Assembly (NCBI RefSeq): GCF_963082655.1
Contig: NC_081553.1
Coordinates: 34,044,882 to 34,108,881 of the forward strand
DNA length: 64,000 nucleotides
From: Stomoxys calcitrans
Taxonomy: Eukaryota > Arthropoda > Insecta > Diptera > Muscidae
Direction of reading: 5' to 3'
The notes below the pieces were generated by a model that was given only the letters and a program-made list of their open reading frames with translations, did not search any database and was not told the origin of the DNA. Position numbers and translations under genes: made by a program. Below, piece after piece: positions 1 to 10,755 of this stretch. The first letter of the stretch is position 1, and each line of letters opens with the position of its first letter.

Positions 1-968
1 ACATATTTGTTGTTGCTCTGCCGTTTCTGCTGAAGACTGAATGAAGTAAACGCCTATCACCACTGTGAGACGGCTGCTGTAAATGTTGTTCGCCTGCTTG
101 CCTGCCGCCTGCCTATTGCATTTGGGCTTATTTCGCCTGAATGCAGCCAGCCTGTTGGCTTGCCACATCCAGCACCAAATAGTGGCAGGTTGATATGTGT
201 GCTGCAGTTTCGGTGAGTTTTTTGCTCGATCTCTTCTTGGAGTTTTCCTTTTTTTCTGCCGCTTCCACGTCTGCGATCTTTAGCTGAAAGAAAGACGTTT
301 TCATTGAGTTTATATGGGCACGAAAGCGAATGTTATTTTTCGTTGATATCCTTTAGCTTAACGTCGAATACTGATGATGATATGGTGCTGATGCAGGCAC
401 TGGTGTTTACTTTTTATTCTTGGCTGGCTTTTGCTTAGCGCTGCGTGTGAGCCGCCGTCTTCGTCTTTGGAGGATTTTTTTTCTTGCACTGAAATCATCT
501 GTTCCGAATGAAAAGTTTCGCATGTTCATTTCCATCGATTTTTTTCGCCTTATGGTGTACTTATGCATTGACTTTGGCATTACTAAATGTTTGGTTGTTT
601 TGTTTGTGTGTAATGTCTGTCCTTATGTTCTTTGGGCTGCAATGATGGGTTCGTTTTTTTCGAATGTTTTTTTTTATTTTTTAGTTTATGCAGTGGCAGC
701 AGGTTGCACTTATTTTACAACAGCTAAGGGCCTCACCGGTGTTTGTAAATTTGTTTGTTAAGCCTAAATTAGAACGAGGGGGACCCACTGAAGTTTTTCG
801 ATAATGAATTGCAATGGCTTGAAAAAAAAATTTAGACGCCAACTGCAAAACCAATTTTCATAAAAAAAAGAATTGGAATTTTTTAAAATTTTCTGTAATT
901 AGATTTAGCACCAATTTAACTAATTTTTATGACCTCAAAAGTATATCTTCAGTTTAGTTTCCTCTTTT
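1..968. other. Non-coding stretch, probable Serrate intron
   Basis: This is low-repeat, T-rich sequence with runs of T and no convincing coding frame. An open frame of about 110 codons at 420-761 is dominated by TTT and TGT codons and has no recognisable domain, so I read it as chance. Because the Serrate exon at 8774 opens with a split codon, an upstream exon must lie at or beyond the left edge, and this stretch is most simply intron. No promoter or RNA gene was seen. Confidence 0.4.
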
Positions 969-1905
969 TAGGAAATTAGTATACCACCATCCTATGGGTA
1001 TAAAAAAGTAAAAACTTGTCAAGTTCGGCCGGGCCGCTAAAAATTTGCCTTTATTAACTCAGTTCATATTTGAACTATTTTACAACAATACGTATTTAGG
1101 GAGCCAATTCGGATCATATTGCCACCGACGTTGAAAGTCATGGCAGAAGTCTTTAGAGCCTCCTCTAGAGCCTCTAGAGGACGCAATTCTCGTCCAATTT
1201 GGCTGAAATTTAGCATGCGATGTTTTGTTATGACTTGCAATAACTGTGCTAAATATGGCGCAAATTGGTTCATAACCTGATATAGCTGCAATTTAAACCG
1301 ATCCTTGGAGTTGACTTCTTGAGCCTCTAGAGGGCGCAATTTTTATCCGATTTGACTGAAATTTTGCACATGTTGTTTTGATACCTCTTCCAAAAACATT
1401 GCTTATTATGGTTCAAATCGGTTCATGACCTGATATAGCTGCCATTTAAACCGATCTTGCGCCTTGACTTCTTGAGCCTCTAGAGGGAGCAATTTTTATC
1501 CGATTTGACTGAAATTTTGCACATGGTGTTTTGATACCTCTTCCAAAAACATTGCTAAGTATGGCGCAAATCGATACATAACCTAATATAGCTGCCATTT
1601 AAACCGATCTTTGGTCTTGACTTCTTGAGCCTCTAGAGGGCGCAATTTTTATACGATTTGACTGAAACTTTGCACGTGGTGTTTTGATACCACTTCCAAC
1701 AACTTTGCGAAGTATGGTTCAAATCGATTTTTGACCCAATATAGCTGCCATATAAACCGATCCTGGGTCTTGACTTCTTGAGCCTCTAGAGGGCGCAATT
1801 TTTATACGATTTGACTGAAACTTTGCACGTGGTATTTTGATACCATTCTCAACAACTTTGGTAAGTATGGTTCAAATCGGTTCAAAAAATCGCAAAATCG
1901 GATCT
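969..1905 (+). repeat. Partial DINE-like element with ~150 bp tandem units
   Basis: The stretch opens with an element edge (a GGGTATAAAA box and the hairpin-like GTTCGGCCGGGCCG) and continues as four to five imperfect units of about 150 bp. Each unit carries the phrases TTGAGCCTCTAGAGGGCGCAA, GACTGAAATTTTGCAC and ATATAGCTGCCATTTAAACCGAT. The same units recur in larger elements at 16117, 19970, 34695, 45254, 47200 and 49793. The far end is cut by the MITE that starts at 1906. Apparent open frames here run through the repeat and are not genes. Confidence 0.7.
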
Positions 1906-2143
1906 ATGGTTGCCCAAAAAGTAATTGCGGATTTTTTAAAAGAAAGTAAATGAATTTTTAATAAAACTTAGAATGAACTTTAATCAAATATACTTTTTTT
2001 ACACTTTTTTTCTAAAGCAAGCTAAAAGTAACAGCTGATAACTGACAGAAGAAAGAATGCAATTACAGAGTCACACGCTGTGAAAAAATTTGTCAACTCC
2101 AGCTATATGAAAAATCCGTAATTACTTTTTGGGCAACCCAATA
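1906..2143. mobile_element. MITE, copy 1 (GGGTTGCCCAAAAAGTAATTG family)
   Basis: This element of about 238 bp has terminal inverted repeats that read GGTTGCCCAAAAAGTAATTG on the left and CAATTACTTTTTGGGCAACC-like on the right. The interior includes GTCACA(A/C)GCTGTG and AACAGCTGATAACTGACAGAAG. Five more copies lie in the window, at 4409, 15880, 24291, 25422 and 42520. The TA next to both ends of most copies fits a Tc1/mariner-type target duplication. It has no coding capacity. Confidence 0.85.
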
Positions 2144-4408
2144 CATTGACGATATGAGACCAAAAAGTCAAATTGGAAAATCATTCTTGAGACTGAAAAT
2201 ATTTTTTAATTTTGTTTTCCTTCGTTTCTCTTTACATTCTCATTTAAGCTACTTTTATATTTTTCCTTATCCTTGGTTAACGCCTTTTCTTATTTGCAAT
2301 TTAATAAACCTAAATTCAAAGTCATTTGTTATATTGTCTAATTCGTACATCTATAGAAAATAAGTAGTCATTTCTTGGGAAAAAAAAAGACCTTAAACAT
2401 CAGACAATTTATCATTGCTGCCCCTCGCATTAGTACTTATCGCTCGCCACATGCATATGTACTCGTATATGCATGCATTTGAGAAAGGACAACGTAAGGC
2501 TTAAGTTTTTTTTGTCTGCTTTTCTTGACTCCCTGTTTAATGAAAAAATTAACCAAAACTAAAAGAACTCTACGGGAATGAGGCAGAAGATGAACGAAGC
2601 AACAAAATATTTTAATTAAAAATTCCTAATCGTGTGTGAAGTATTTTTATCTGATTGTTAAGGCCAACGAGCCATCGACTCATTTACTCGAAAGCATAGC
2701 AGACACAGTAAAAGAACTGCCAAGCTAATTCTTGGCAGACACACAAACACATAGAGTTTTTTTTTTGACTTTTTTTCTCTTCACTCATTTCTGCGAAAGG
2801 ATTGCGTTTTTGGTTGAGCCTTCGCTTAAGTCAGCTTCTTTGGTGTTGGGTGGAGAGGAGATGGGATTTTCCTTCATTGCTGCAGATTTTCGTTTTTTGG
2901 CCATATCAGTGGCGGTAATGTTATGTTCTGTTTGCTGTTGCTGTTGCTGTGTGTTGTATGTTGTACGAGGTATGTAGTAATGTCGTGTTACTTGTAAAAC
3001 GCGAAAGGGTATTAATATGAAACCTAAAGATCGCGTTTCCATACATCGCACACACACACACATACACACAAACTTCCGACCATTGAGCCTAACTATTTGG
3101 CCGTGGTTAGCATTGCGAGTCCCTCAGACTCTTCTACAACAAAGTTTCGTGTTGGTATAGAAGACATTGGAATCGACATCTCCCCGAAATAAAACACGAA
3201 ATGGACAAACCCAGCAACAAGGCTTGAATGCCTTGATATGTCTGTATATTGGCAATCAGCAACCTCGGCAGTAGTAATGCGCCACTCAACTCAAGGAAAC
3301 CTCCAAAACAGACCAAACACAGGATGCGTCAGTGGTGTTCAACTGTGTGGAGTCTCTGGCAGAGTGGTAATAAATGGGCTTTTTCGGAATCGCCTTCATT
3401 CTTCGTTTTGTCATTGTGCTTCCAAGCGTCTCGCATGCAATTGCCTTGCACTGCCGCCACCACCGTCACCCTCTCCGTGAGATTCAAATCAGCCTTTACA
3501 AATGGATGCTTTTGGCAGTTATATGTGAAATTCCAAAGGTGTTGAAAATTGTATGGCAAGTGTGAAAAACTAAATTGTAATTGAATTGTTGCCACAGCAT
3601 TTTGCTCCTTCCACTATATGGAGTGACTAGCGACTAGCGACTGGAGTCTAGGAGTAGGAGACAATATGGATGCATTTAAGTCCATATAAAAACTAATGGT
3701 TTCACATTTAAAACAACAGCATGAATAAGCAGCTTAGCCGCCTCAAACTCAAATCCAAATCCCAACTAGACAGGGAGACGAAATGGACGATGACGATGCC
3801 TTTGCTGCAGATAAGCCAATGTCGATTTGCAAAAACTTAAACGGGCGAAAAACCAACACCGCCTAAAGAAAGGCAAATCTGGAAGACAGGCAAAAGCAAT
3901 GCCCAGAAGAGAAAAATCGCTTTACTAGTCTCAGCTTTATAGCCACACTTAAAAGCTGTCTGTAGCTCTTGCCTGTGCTAGTCACTCGCTGTCTCTCTCT
4001 CTCTCTCTGTGACGACATGAGTTATGTGACAATTATAAAATTAATGGCTGGTTCTTAACTATCGTCTGATTTGTAATGTCATGGAATTAATATAAACAAT
4101 AAGCAATGTCAAGAATGTTAATATTTGAAATTATGGTGAGAGAGAGAGAGGGAACAGAAACTCAACTCTTTGATGATCAATGGAATTCCTTAGAGAAGTT
4201 TGTATCTTAAGTCTTTTGTTTGTTTCGGTTTCTTTGCTTAACACAACAGACATTGCACATCGTAAATAATAAATGGTGATTTTTCTTTGATAAGCAATTA
4301 AATTGCTTCTTCGTATTTGTAATTGGCGCTTGGAAATAATTCATGTTTTAGATTCACGCACAGTGGGATAATTGTCAAAAAAAAAGATTAAAGGAATAAA
4401 AGAGAATA
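2144..4408. other. Non-coding stretch, probable Serrate intron
   Basis: No supported gene. It contains a CTG/CTGTTG run near 2933-2950, a CA run near 3049-3070, a CT microsatellite near 3990-4010 and a GA run near 4138-4150. Frames of 60-100 codons near 2732-3595 overlap each other on both strands and show no domain. The lack of known transposon sequence suggests this is original intronic DNA, so regulatory elements of Serrate could lie here, but I see none I can name. Confidence 0.4.
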
Positions 4409-4648
4409 TATGGGTTGCCCAAAAAGTAATTGCGGATTTTTCATATAGTCGGCGTTGACAAATTTTTTCACAGCTTGTGACTCTGTAAATGCATTCTTTC
4501 TTCTGTCAGTTATCAGCTGTTACTTTTAGCTTGCTTTAGAAAAAAAGTGTAAAAAAAGTATATTTGATTTAAGTTCATTCTAAGTTTTATTAAAAATGCA
4601 TTTACTTTCTTTTAAAAAATCCGCAATTACTTTTTGGGCAACCCAATA
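4409..4648. mobile_element. MITE, copy 2 (GGGTTGCCCAAAAAGTAATTG family)
   Basis: This is a full-length copy of about 240 bp in the reverse orientation relative to copy 1, with intact terminal inverted repeats (TGGGTTGCCC at 4411 and GGGCAACCCA at 4637) flanked by TA on both sides. The interior is nearly identical to the other copies, so the family was active recently. It is non-coding. Confidence 0.88.
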
Positions 4649-4927
4649 TTTCCTGCTACCCATGTCGGATAAGAATTCTGTCGGATAAGATTTTTTTTTA
4701 TTAATAATCTATCCGACTTCACTTAATCTATCCGACTTCACATTTGTATTAGATTTAAGCAACCGCGCTCGAATAACCCGGACAGGGTTCGTGGTATGGA
4801 TTCACACGAAAGACTTTGGTATGCCACTTCAGTGGTGACACAAAAATTGTATTTTAAAGAAAATTTTAAAACATTGTTTTTTTTTTTTTTTTTGCAATAT
4901 GTCATAGACATTATATTTTAATAGAAA
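4649..4927. other. Short AT-rich non-coding stretch
   Basis: It holds short imperfect repeats of the phrase ATCTATCCGACTTCAC (about 4707-4742) and a run of T near 4879. No gene seen. Confidence 0.35.
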
Positions 4928-5866
4928 ACTAGCTGGTCATGGCCCACTCCGCTGCGCTGAGCCCTATTATCTGAGCCCTATACTACCACAATCAGGAAAG
5001 TCCTATTTGGGGGTCCTGGTACGGCCTTCCAGATATTTCGCCCCAATGTGGATATCATACTCCCAAATGCCTTTCTTCTGGATTGTATTTCCATTTAGCG
5101 GGTTTTTGAGGTGGTGCGGCCCCCTACGTACCGCAACCCAAATAAGGGTACCAAATTTCTCTTTTTGAGTTATTATAAACAAACAAATTGCCCCACCCAT
5201 CTCCGAGATGTGGAGTTTTTGAAAATAAGGTAAGGAGGGGGTCCGCCCATTAGTTTGGATGTTAGATCTACTTTTTTCTCTTGGTTTTGGGGTTGGATTG
5301 GAGTAACCAAACCCTTTTCTCTGAAAATGGAAAGTGGAAATCAGATTCATACTATACTTCCAAAAATCACATTTGAGCTACAAATTGCAATAAACGGTAT
5401 ATGTGTGTGGTTTAGGTGAGGCGTCCCTGAAACACTTGGCCATAAAACAGATTTGAGCTCTTATTGTCATAATTCACAAATATGTCCACTTTAAGGGATA
5501 TCTAGGGTGTGGCGGCCACCCATGCACTTAGCCCTGAAAGAAATATCAGCATCGTGCTCTACTCTCACGTTTCTTTTATTTGAGCCCCAATAGCCATTGG
5601 TTTAGGGGAAGTTTATAGGATGAGACGACCCTCAAACACTGGGCCACAAAATTTCATATCAAATTCGTTTTCTACTATTTAATACTTATTATTTATTGCC
5701 ATAGCAGGCAAACATGGCCGATTTGAAGGGAGTTTAGGGGCGGACCCTGAAATAATATCAGCATCGTGCTACAGCAGGATTTTGTTTGGCCCTATTATGT
5801 CAAGCATTCTGAAGGAGGCTTTCAAGATATTCAGGGCAACGCGTCTCGTACAAATCTACACAAATT
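4928..5866. repeat. ACTAGCTG-type interspersed repeat with ~130 bp internal units
   Basis: It begins ACTAGCTGGTCATGGCCCAC and shares its GC-rich head (GCTCCGCTGCGC) with a longer copy at 25671-27415. The interior repeats the phrases TTTGAGCCCCA(T/A)A, AATATCAGCATCGTGCTCT and ACACTTGGCC at about 130 bp spacing. This copy lacks the CCGTTTCTGAG tail of the longer copy and is cut by the DINE-like element at 5867. An open frame on the minus strand at 5003-5350 runs through the repeat and has no known domain. Confidence 0.6.
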
Positions 5867-8168
5867 ATTTTTATACCCACCACCGAAGGATGGGGGTATA
5901 TTCATTTTGTCATTCCGTTTGCAACACATCGAAATATCCATTTCCGACCCTATAAAGTATATATATTCTTGAACAGCGCAAAAATCTAAGATGATCTAGA
6001 CATGTCCATCCGTCTGTCTGTTAAAATCACGCTACACTCTTTAAAAATAGAGATATTGAGCTGAAACTTTGCACAGATTCTTTCTTTGTCCATAAGCACG
6101 TTAAGTTCGAAGATGGGCTATATCGGATTATATATCGATATAGCTCCCATATAGACCGATCCGACGATTTAGGGTCTTAAGCCAATAAAAGCCATATTTA
6201 TTATCCGATTTTGCTGAAATTTGGGACAATGAATTGTGTTAGGCCCTTCGACATCCTTCGTTAATTTGGCCCAGATCGGTTCAGATTTGGATATAGCTGC
6301 CATATAGACCGATTCGCCGATTTAGGGTCTTAGGCCCATAAAAGCCACATTTATTATCCGATTTTGTTGAAATTTGGGACGATGAGTTGTGTTAGGCCCT
6401 TCTACACCTTTCTTCAATTTGGCTCTGATCGGTACAGATTTGGATATAGCTGCCATAAGACCGATCCTCTGATTTAGGGTTTTAGGCCCATAAAAGCCAC
6501 ATTTATTATTCGATTTTGTTGAAATTTGGGACGATTAGTTGTGTTAGGCCCTTCGACATCTTTCTTCAATTTGGCTCAGATCGGTACAGATTTGGATATG
6601 GCTGCCATATGGACCGATACGCCGATTTAGGGTCTTTGGCCCAAAAAAGCCACATTTATTATCCAATTTTGCCGAAATTTGGGACAATGAGTTGTATTAG
6701 GCTCTTCGACATCCTTCGTCAAGTTGGCTCAGATCGGTGCAGATTTGAATATAGCCCCCATATAGACCGATCCGCCGATTTAGGGTCTTAGGCCCATAAA
6801 AGCAACATTTATTATCCAATTTTGCTGAAATTTGGGACGATGAGTTGTGTTAGGCCCTTCGACATCTTTCTTCAATTTGGCTTAGATCGGTACAGATTTG
6901 AATATAGCCCCTAAATAGACCGATCTGCCGATTTAGGGTCATAGGCGCATAAAATCAAGATTTATTGTACGATTTTCCCAAAATTTGGGACAGTGAGTTC
7001 TGTTAGACCTTTCGACATCCCTCTTCAATATGACGTAGATCGGTTCAGATTTGGATATAGCTGCCATATAGACCGATGTCTCGATTTTAGGTTTTGAGCT
7101 CATAAAAGGCGCATTTATTGTCCGATTTTGCCAAAATTTAGGACAGTGAGTTGTGTTGGGGCTTTCGACATCCTTCGTTAATTTGGCCCAGATCGGTTCA
7201 GATTTAGATATAGGTGCCAAATAGACCGATCGGCCGATTTAGGGTTTAGGTCCATAAAAACCAAATTTATTATACGATTTCGCTGAAATTTGGGACAGTG
7301 AGTCGTGTTGGGCCCTTCGACATCCTTCCTCAATTTGATCCAGATCGGTCTAGATTTGGATATAGCTGCCATATAGACAGATCCGCCGATTTAGGGTCTT
7401 AGGCCCATAAAAGCCACATTTATTATCCAATTTTGCTGAAATTTGGGACGATGAGTTGTGTTAGGCCCTTCGACATCTTTCTTTAATTTGCCTCAGATCC
7501 GTACAGATTTGGATATATCCCCCATATAGACCAATCCGCCGATTTAGGGTTTTTGGCCCATAAAAGCCCCATTTATTATACGATCTTGCCAAAATTTGGG
7601 ACAGTGAGTTCTGTTAGGCCTTTCAACATCTTTCTTCAATATGGCGTAGATCGGTTCAGATTTGGATATAGCTGCCATATAGACCGATCTCTCGATTTGA
7701 GGTTTTGGGCCCATAAAAGGCGCATTTATTGTCCGATTTTGCCAAAATTTGGGACAGTGAATTAAATTAACCCGCTCTATTTACCTCTCTAATATGAATC
7801 AGATCGGTCTAGATTTGGATATAGCTGTCATATAGACCGATCTCTAGATTTAAGGTTTTGGGCCCGTAAAAGGCGTATTTATTGTCCGATGTCGCCAAAA
7901 TTTGGGAGAGTTAGTTGTGTTAGGCCCTTTGACATTCTCCTCCAATTTGGCTCAGATCGGTCCAGATGTGGATATAGCTGCCATATAGACCGATCTCTCG
8001 ATTTAAGGTTTTGAGCTCATAAAAAGCGCATTTATTGTCCGATGTCGCCGAAATTTGGAACAGTGAGTTATGTTAGTTTCTGACAAAAAAGAAAATAAAC
8101 TCCCTCTCCCTCCTAAATGGAGGGAATATAAGATTCGGCCCAGCCGAATTTAACCCACTTTTACTTGT
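5867..8168 (+). mobile_element. DINE-1/Helentron-like element with ~152 bp tandem array
   Basis: This is a near-complete non-autonomous element. The head reads TTTATACCCACCACCGAAGG, followed by a conserved module (CCCTATAAAGTATATATATT, then GACATGTCCATCCGTCTGTC) that matches the core of Drosophila DINE-1/INE-1 elements as I know them. About twelve diverged units of roughly 152 bp follow, each with GATATAGCTGCCATATAGAC. The tail has a GC-rich hairpin (TTCGGCCCAGCCGAA) and ends TTTTACTTGTTT. Rolling-circle (Helitron-superfamily) origin is inferred from this layout. Frames reading through the array are not genes. Confidence 0.75.
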
Positions 8169-8773
8169 TTATAACTATTATTTGTTTTCCACAGTATAAT
8201 TAAGCTCGAAATCTTCAAAGCTCTTGTAGTTACTAACAACATAATGCCATTGTTTGTAAAACTACAAAGAAAATGTGTTTTTCCAAATGGATGACAATCA
8301 ATTCCCCAGACGCATTGAACATGGAACCATATATAAACATATCAAGTCTGTAACCGTTTAAAATAATTAAAGTAGAAAATTCAATCATGATGCAGGAGAT
8401 AAATGTATAAAAAAAATTTTTTTCGTTATAGAGTGAGTGATTGGTTGTTACTTAGATATGAGAAAAACAGAGAATTCACATTTCCAGCTCAATTTGTCAT
8501 TTAAAGATTTATTTTATTAAACAGTCCTTTTGCGTTGGCTTAATGAACCAAAAATTGAGTGTTAAAGCAGTGCATCAGTTATTGCTAACACTTGGTTTAC
8601 TGCACTGAGTTTGTGTCTTAAGTCTTTTGTTTATGTCTTCAAAGCGTTAATTGCTAAACATTTAATTAATTTTTTTTTTTTGACCTTAGCATAAGTGTTT
8701 TGTCTCATTTCTTCTAGATTTTTTTTTTTTTTTTTGTTTTCTTTTATTTAATTGCATTATTTTTTTCTTTTAG
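8169..8773 (+). other. Ser: Serrate intron end with polypyrimidine tract
   Basis: AT-rich non-coding DNA leads to a long pyrimidine run (8715-8771) and the acceptor TAG at 8771-8773 just before the first Serrate exon in the window. No transposon signature was seen in this stretch, so it is probably ancestral intron. Confidence 0.6.
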
Positions 8774-9145
8774 GCAAACGCTGTTCGGAACGTGCCACCG
8801 CTTGCTATCCGGGTCAATGTCAAAATGGTGGAACTTGTATCCCAGGATCCCCTGAAAAAGGTGTACACTCACAATGTCGCTGTCCCCCTGGATGGGATGG
8901 CACCTACTGCACAGATCCCATTGATCAGTGTCGTGGTCAGCCCTGTCACAATGGAGGAACTTGTGAATCCGGCTCTGGGTGGTTTCGTTGTGTTTGTGCT
9001 CAAGGATTTTCCGGCCCTGATTGTCGTATAAATGTCAATGAATGTTCACCACAGCCATGTCAGGGTGGAGCCACCTGCATAGATGGTATTGGAGGTTATA
9101 CATGCATATGTCCGCCGGGACGTCACGGTGTAAGATGTGAGATAT
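8774..9145 (+). CDS. Ser: Serrate (Jagged-type Notch ligand), exon with last EGF repeats
   Basis: This exon starts inside a codon (one base is contributed by an upstream exon outside the window) and ends after the first base of a codon at the donor GTAAGT (9146). It encodes three consecutive EGF-like repeats with the six-cysteine spacing. They include [12 protein letters not shown], then [12 protein letters not shown], then [16 protein letters not shown], which has the calcium-binding style start N-V-N-E-C and ends GRHGVRC. These match the membrane-proximal EGF repeats of Serrate/Jagged, a cell-surface ligand that activates or inhibits Notch in neighbouring cells. The DSL domain and earlier EGF repeats are not in the window. 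The first ~20 bases of the open frame (8752-8773) are intron, not a start. Identification rests on this exon together with the next two. Confidence 0.93.
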
Positions 9146-9216
9146 GTAAGTAAAGAAATCAAAGAAAAAAAGTTCTACATTTTGCTTATTTCCCATACTC
9201 CTTTCTATTTTTTCAG

Positions 9217-9809
9217 TACTTTCAGATCCCAAATCTTCTTGCATTAATATCACCACCACAATATCTCCCTATTCGCCTCTCAACAAATCTCAAGATATTT
9301 TAGGCCAACTTTTGACAGGTCAAACTAGTGAATATTGCAATGCCTGTCTGTGTGAGAATGGCACTTCACGTTGCACCAATTTATGGTGTGGCCTACCCAA
9401 TTGCTTTCGAACTGATACAGCTTCGAAATCTTCAAATTTCTCTGGAGTCTGTAAGCAACATGAAGTTTGTGTACCCATGCTAACGGAAAATTGCTTAAAT
9501 GGCCCTTGTACTTTGCGGGGCGATTGTCGAGCTCTGGAACCCTCTCATCGGGTGGAGCCTCCTCGTTTGCCCGCCAAACCGGATTGTTGGCCCAATCAGG
9601 CCAATCTCAATGATAATTGTGCTCGTTTGACCATACTCTTGGATCGCCAAAGAGTAGGTGTGGGTTCGTCAGTGGAGGGTTTATGTTCGGTTTTAAGATT
9701 TCTATTAGCCTCACGTCTGGTTAAATTGCCCAAAGGTGCCAATGAGGGTATGCTTATCATTATTTGTGATATCAAGACTGGAACCAATGATACCATTGAA
9801 GTGACTGTG
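9217..9809 (+). CDS. Ser: Serrate, cysteine-rich and membrane-proximal extracellular exon
   Basis: The acceptor TTTTTTCAG ends at 9216 and the donor GTAAGT starts at 9810. The 71 bp intron before it joins T|TA to make Leu, and the exon ends on a complete codon. The product has a VWC-like cysteine cluster ([19 protein letters not shown], then C, C, C) followed by a juxtamembrane region with conserved cysteines ([15 protein letters not shown]). This is the layout of Serrate and vertebrate Jagged but not of Delta, which lacks the cysteine-rich block. The frame has no stops or indels, so the gene looks intact here. Confidence 0.93.
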
Positions 9810-9877
9810 GTAAGTTTGAACTAAAAAATCAAAAAATTACATATTTTTCCTAATTTTAAATTCTTGTCTCCTTTTAG

Positions 9878-10681
9878 TCCTCCACCCAAGCCAATGATTC
9901 CCAATTACCCACTGCCATTGGTTTGCTGGGTGAATTGTTATCCTCACGCCAGCTAAACGGTTTGCCAGAGAAAAATGATATGAAAACTCCCAAATTGGCT
10001 GCTCTAATTTCCATACTGGAGGTTAAAGTGGAGACCGCCTTAATAGCTGAAGGCAACAGCAACAGCCTGCTCATAGGCATTCTGTGTGGTATTTTTATTG
10101 TCCTGGTATGTTTGGCCATATTTCTCAGCCTCTATTGGCGTCAACGCATGGTCATGTCTTCAGCATCGGGCATTAATTTAGCTGCCTCCCAGGATGCCCT
10201 GCGCCATGATGAGGAAAAATCCAATAATCTACAAAATGAAGAAAATCTACGCCGCTATACAAACCCTCTCAAGGGTAGCTCTTCTTCTCTAGGCCGCGTC
10301 AATGGCATGGAGCTGAGTTTAAATCCTGCACCGGAAATAGCAAGCGTTAGCTCGCTGGCCAATGCGCCAACATCCAGCACAGGTGTACATCGCTCACAAC
10401 CCCTCTATCCAGAATCGAATTTTGATTGCGATCTGGAGACAGCCACAAAATCGAAGGAGTTTCGCTCAAAACGCACCTCACAAATTTTGCTGCATAAAAC
10501 TCAAAACTCTGATATGAAAAAGAATACGGTAGGCTCAATAGATAGTCCGCGAAAAGATTTTGGCAAACGTTCAATAAATTGTAGATCAATGCCGGTACCA
10601 CAACCACCAGTGGCCACTGTATCACCTTCCGTAGCCACTGCGGTGCCCGATGATTCAGAGATTCTTACGGTTTTGGTGTAA
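9878..10681 (+). CDS. Ser: Serrate, final exon: transmembrane segment and intracellular tail
   Basis: The acceptor TTTTAG ends at 9877 and the frame continues directly from the previous exon across a 68 bp intron. The stop is TAA at 10679-10681. After about 60 extracellular residues comes one hydrophobic membrane segment ([19 protein letters not shown]) with the stop-transfer sequence YWRQR. A tail of roughly 170 residues contains [20 protein letters not shown], a stretch I recognise as strongly conserved in fly Serrate. The last residues are ILTVLV, with hydrophobic Val at the end, compatible with PDZ binding as known for Notch ligands. Lysines in the tail are candidates for Neuralized/Mindbomb-driven ubiquitination, which is family knowledge and not visible here. 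Confidence 0.94.
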   Translation, partial: SSTQANDSQLPTAIGLLGELLSSRQLNGLPEKNDMKTPKLAALISILEVKVETALIAEGNSNSLLIGILCGIFIVLVCLAIFLSLYWRQRMVMSSASGINLAASQDALRHDEEKSNNLQNEENLRRYTNPLKGSSSSLGRVNGMELSLNPAPEIASVSSLANAPTSSTGVHRSQPLYPESNFDCDLETATKSKEFRSKRTSQILLHKTQNSDMKKNTVGSIDSPRKDFGKRSINCRSMPVPQPPVATVSPSVATAVPDDSEILTVLV

Positions 10682-10755
10682 GATAATTAGTAGGTATCTA
10701 AGGGGCCTAAAGTTGGTTGATTTCGGTGTAAGCTCACTCAAAGTGTTAGTGCTTT
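10682..10755 (+). other. Ser: Start of Serrate 3'UTR
   Basis: Only about 74 bases of unique sequence follow the Serrate stop before a DINE-like element begins. No AATAAA is present here, so the transcript must either read into the repeat or be completed beyond it. Confidence 0.55.

Noticed and set aside
420..761. 113 codon frame near the left edge
   Set aside because: Codon content is dominated by T-rich codons, there is no homology I can recognise, and it lies in probable intron.
2732..3595. Cluster of overlapping short frames that could be a small gene
   Set aside because: Frames overlap on both strands, contain microsatellite-derived Cys/Gln runs, and show no splice-consistent domain.
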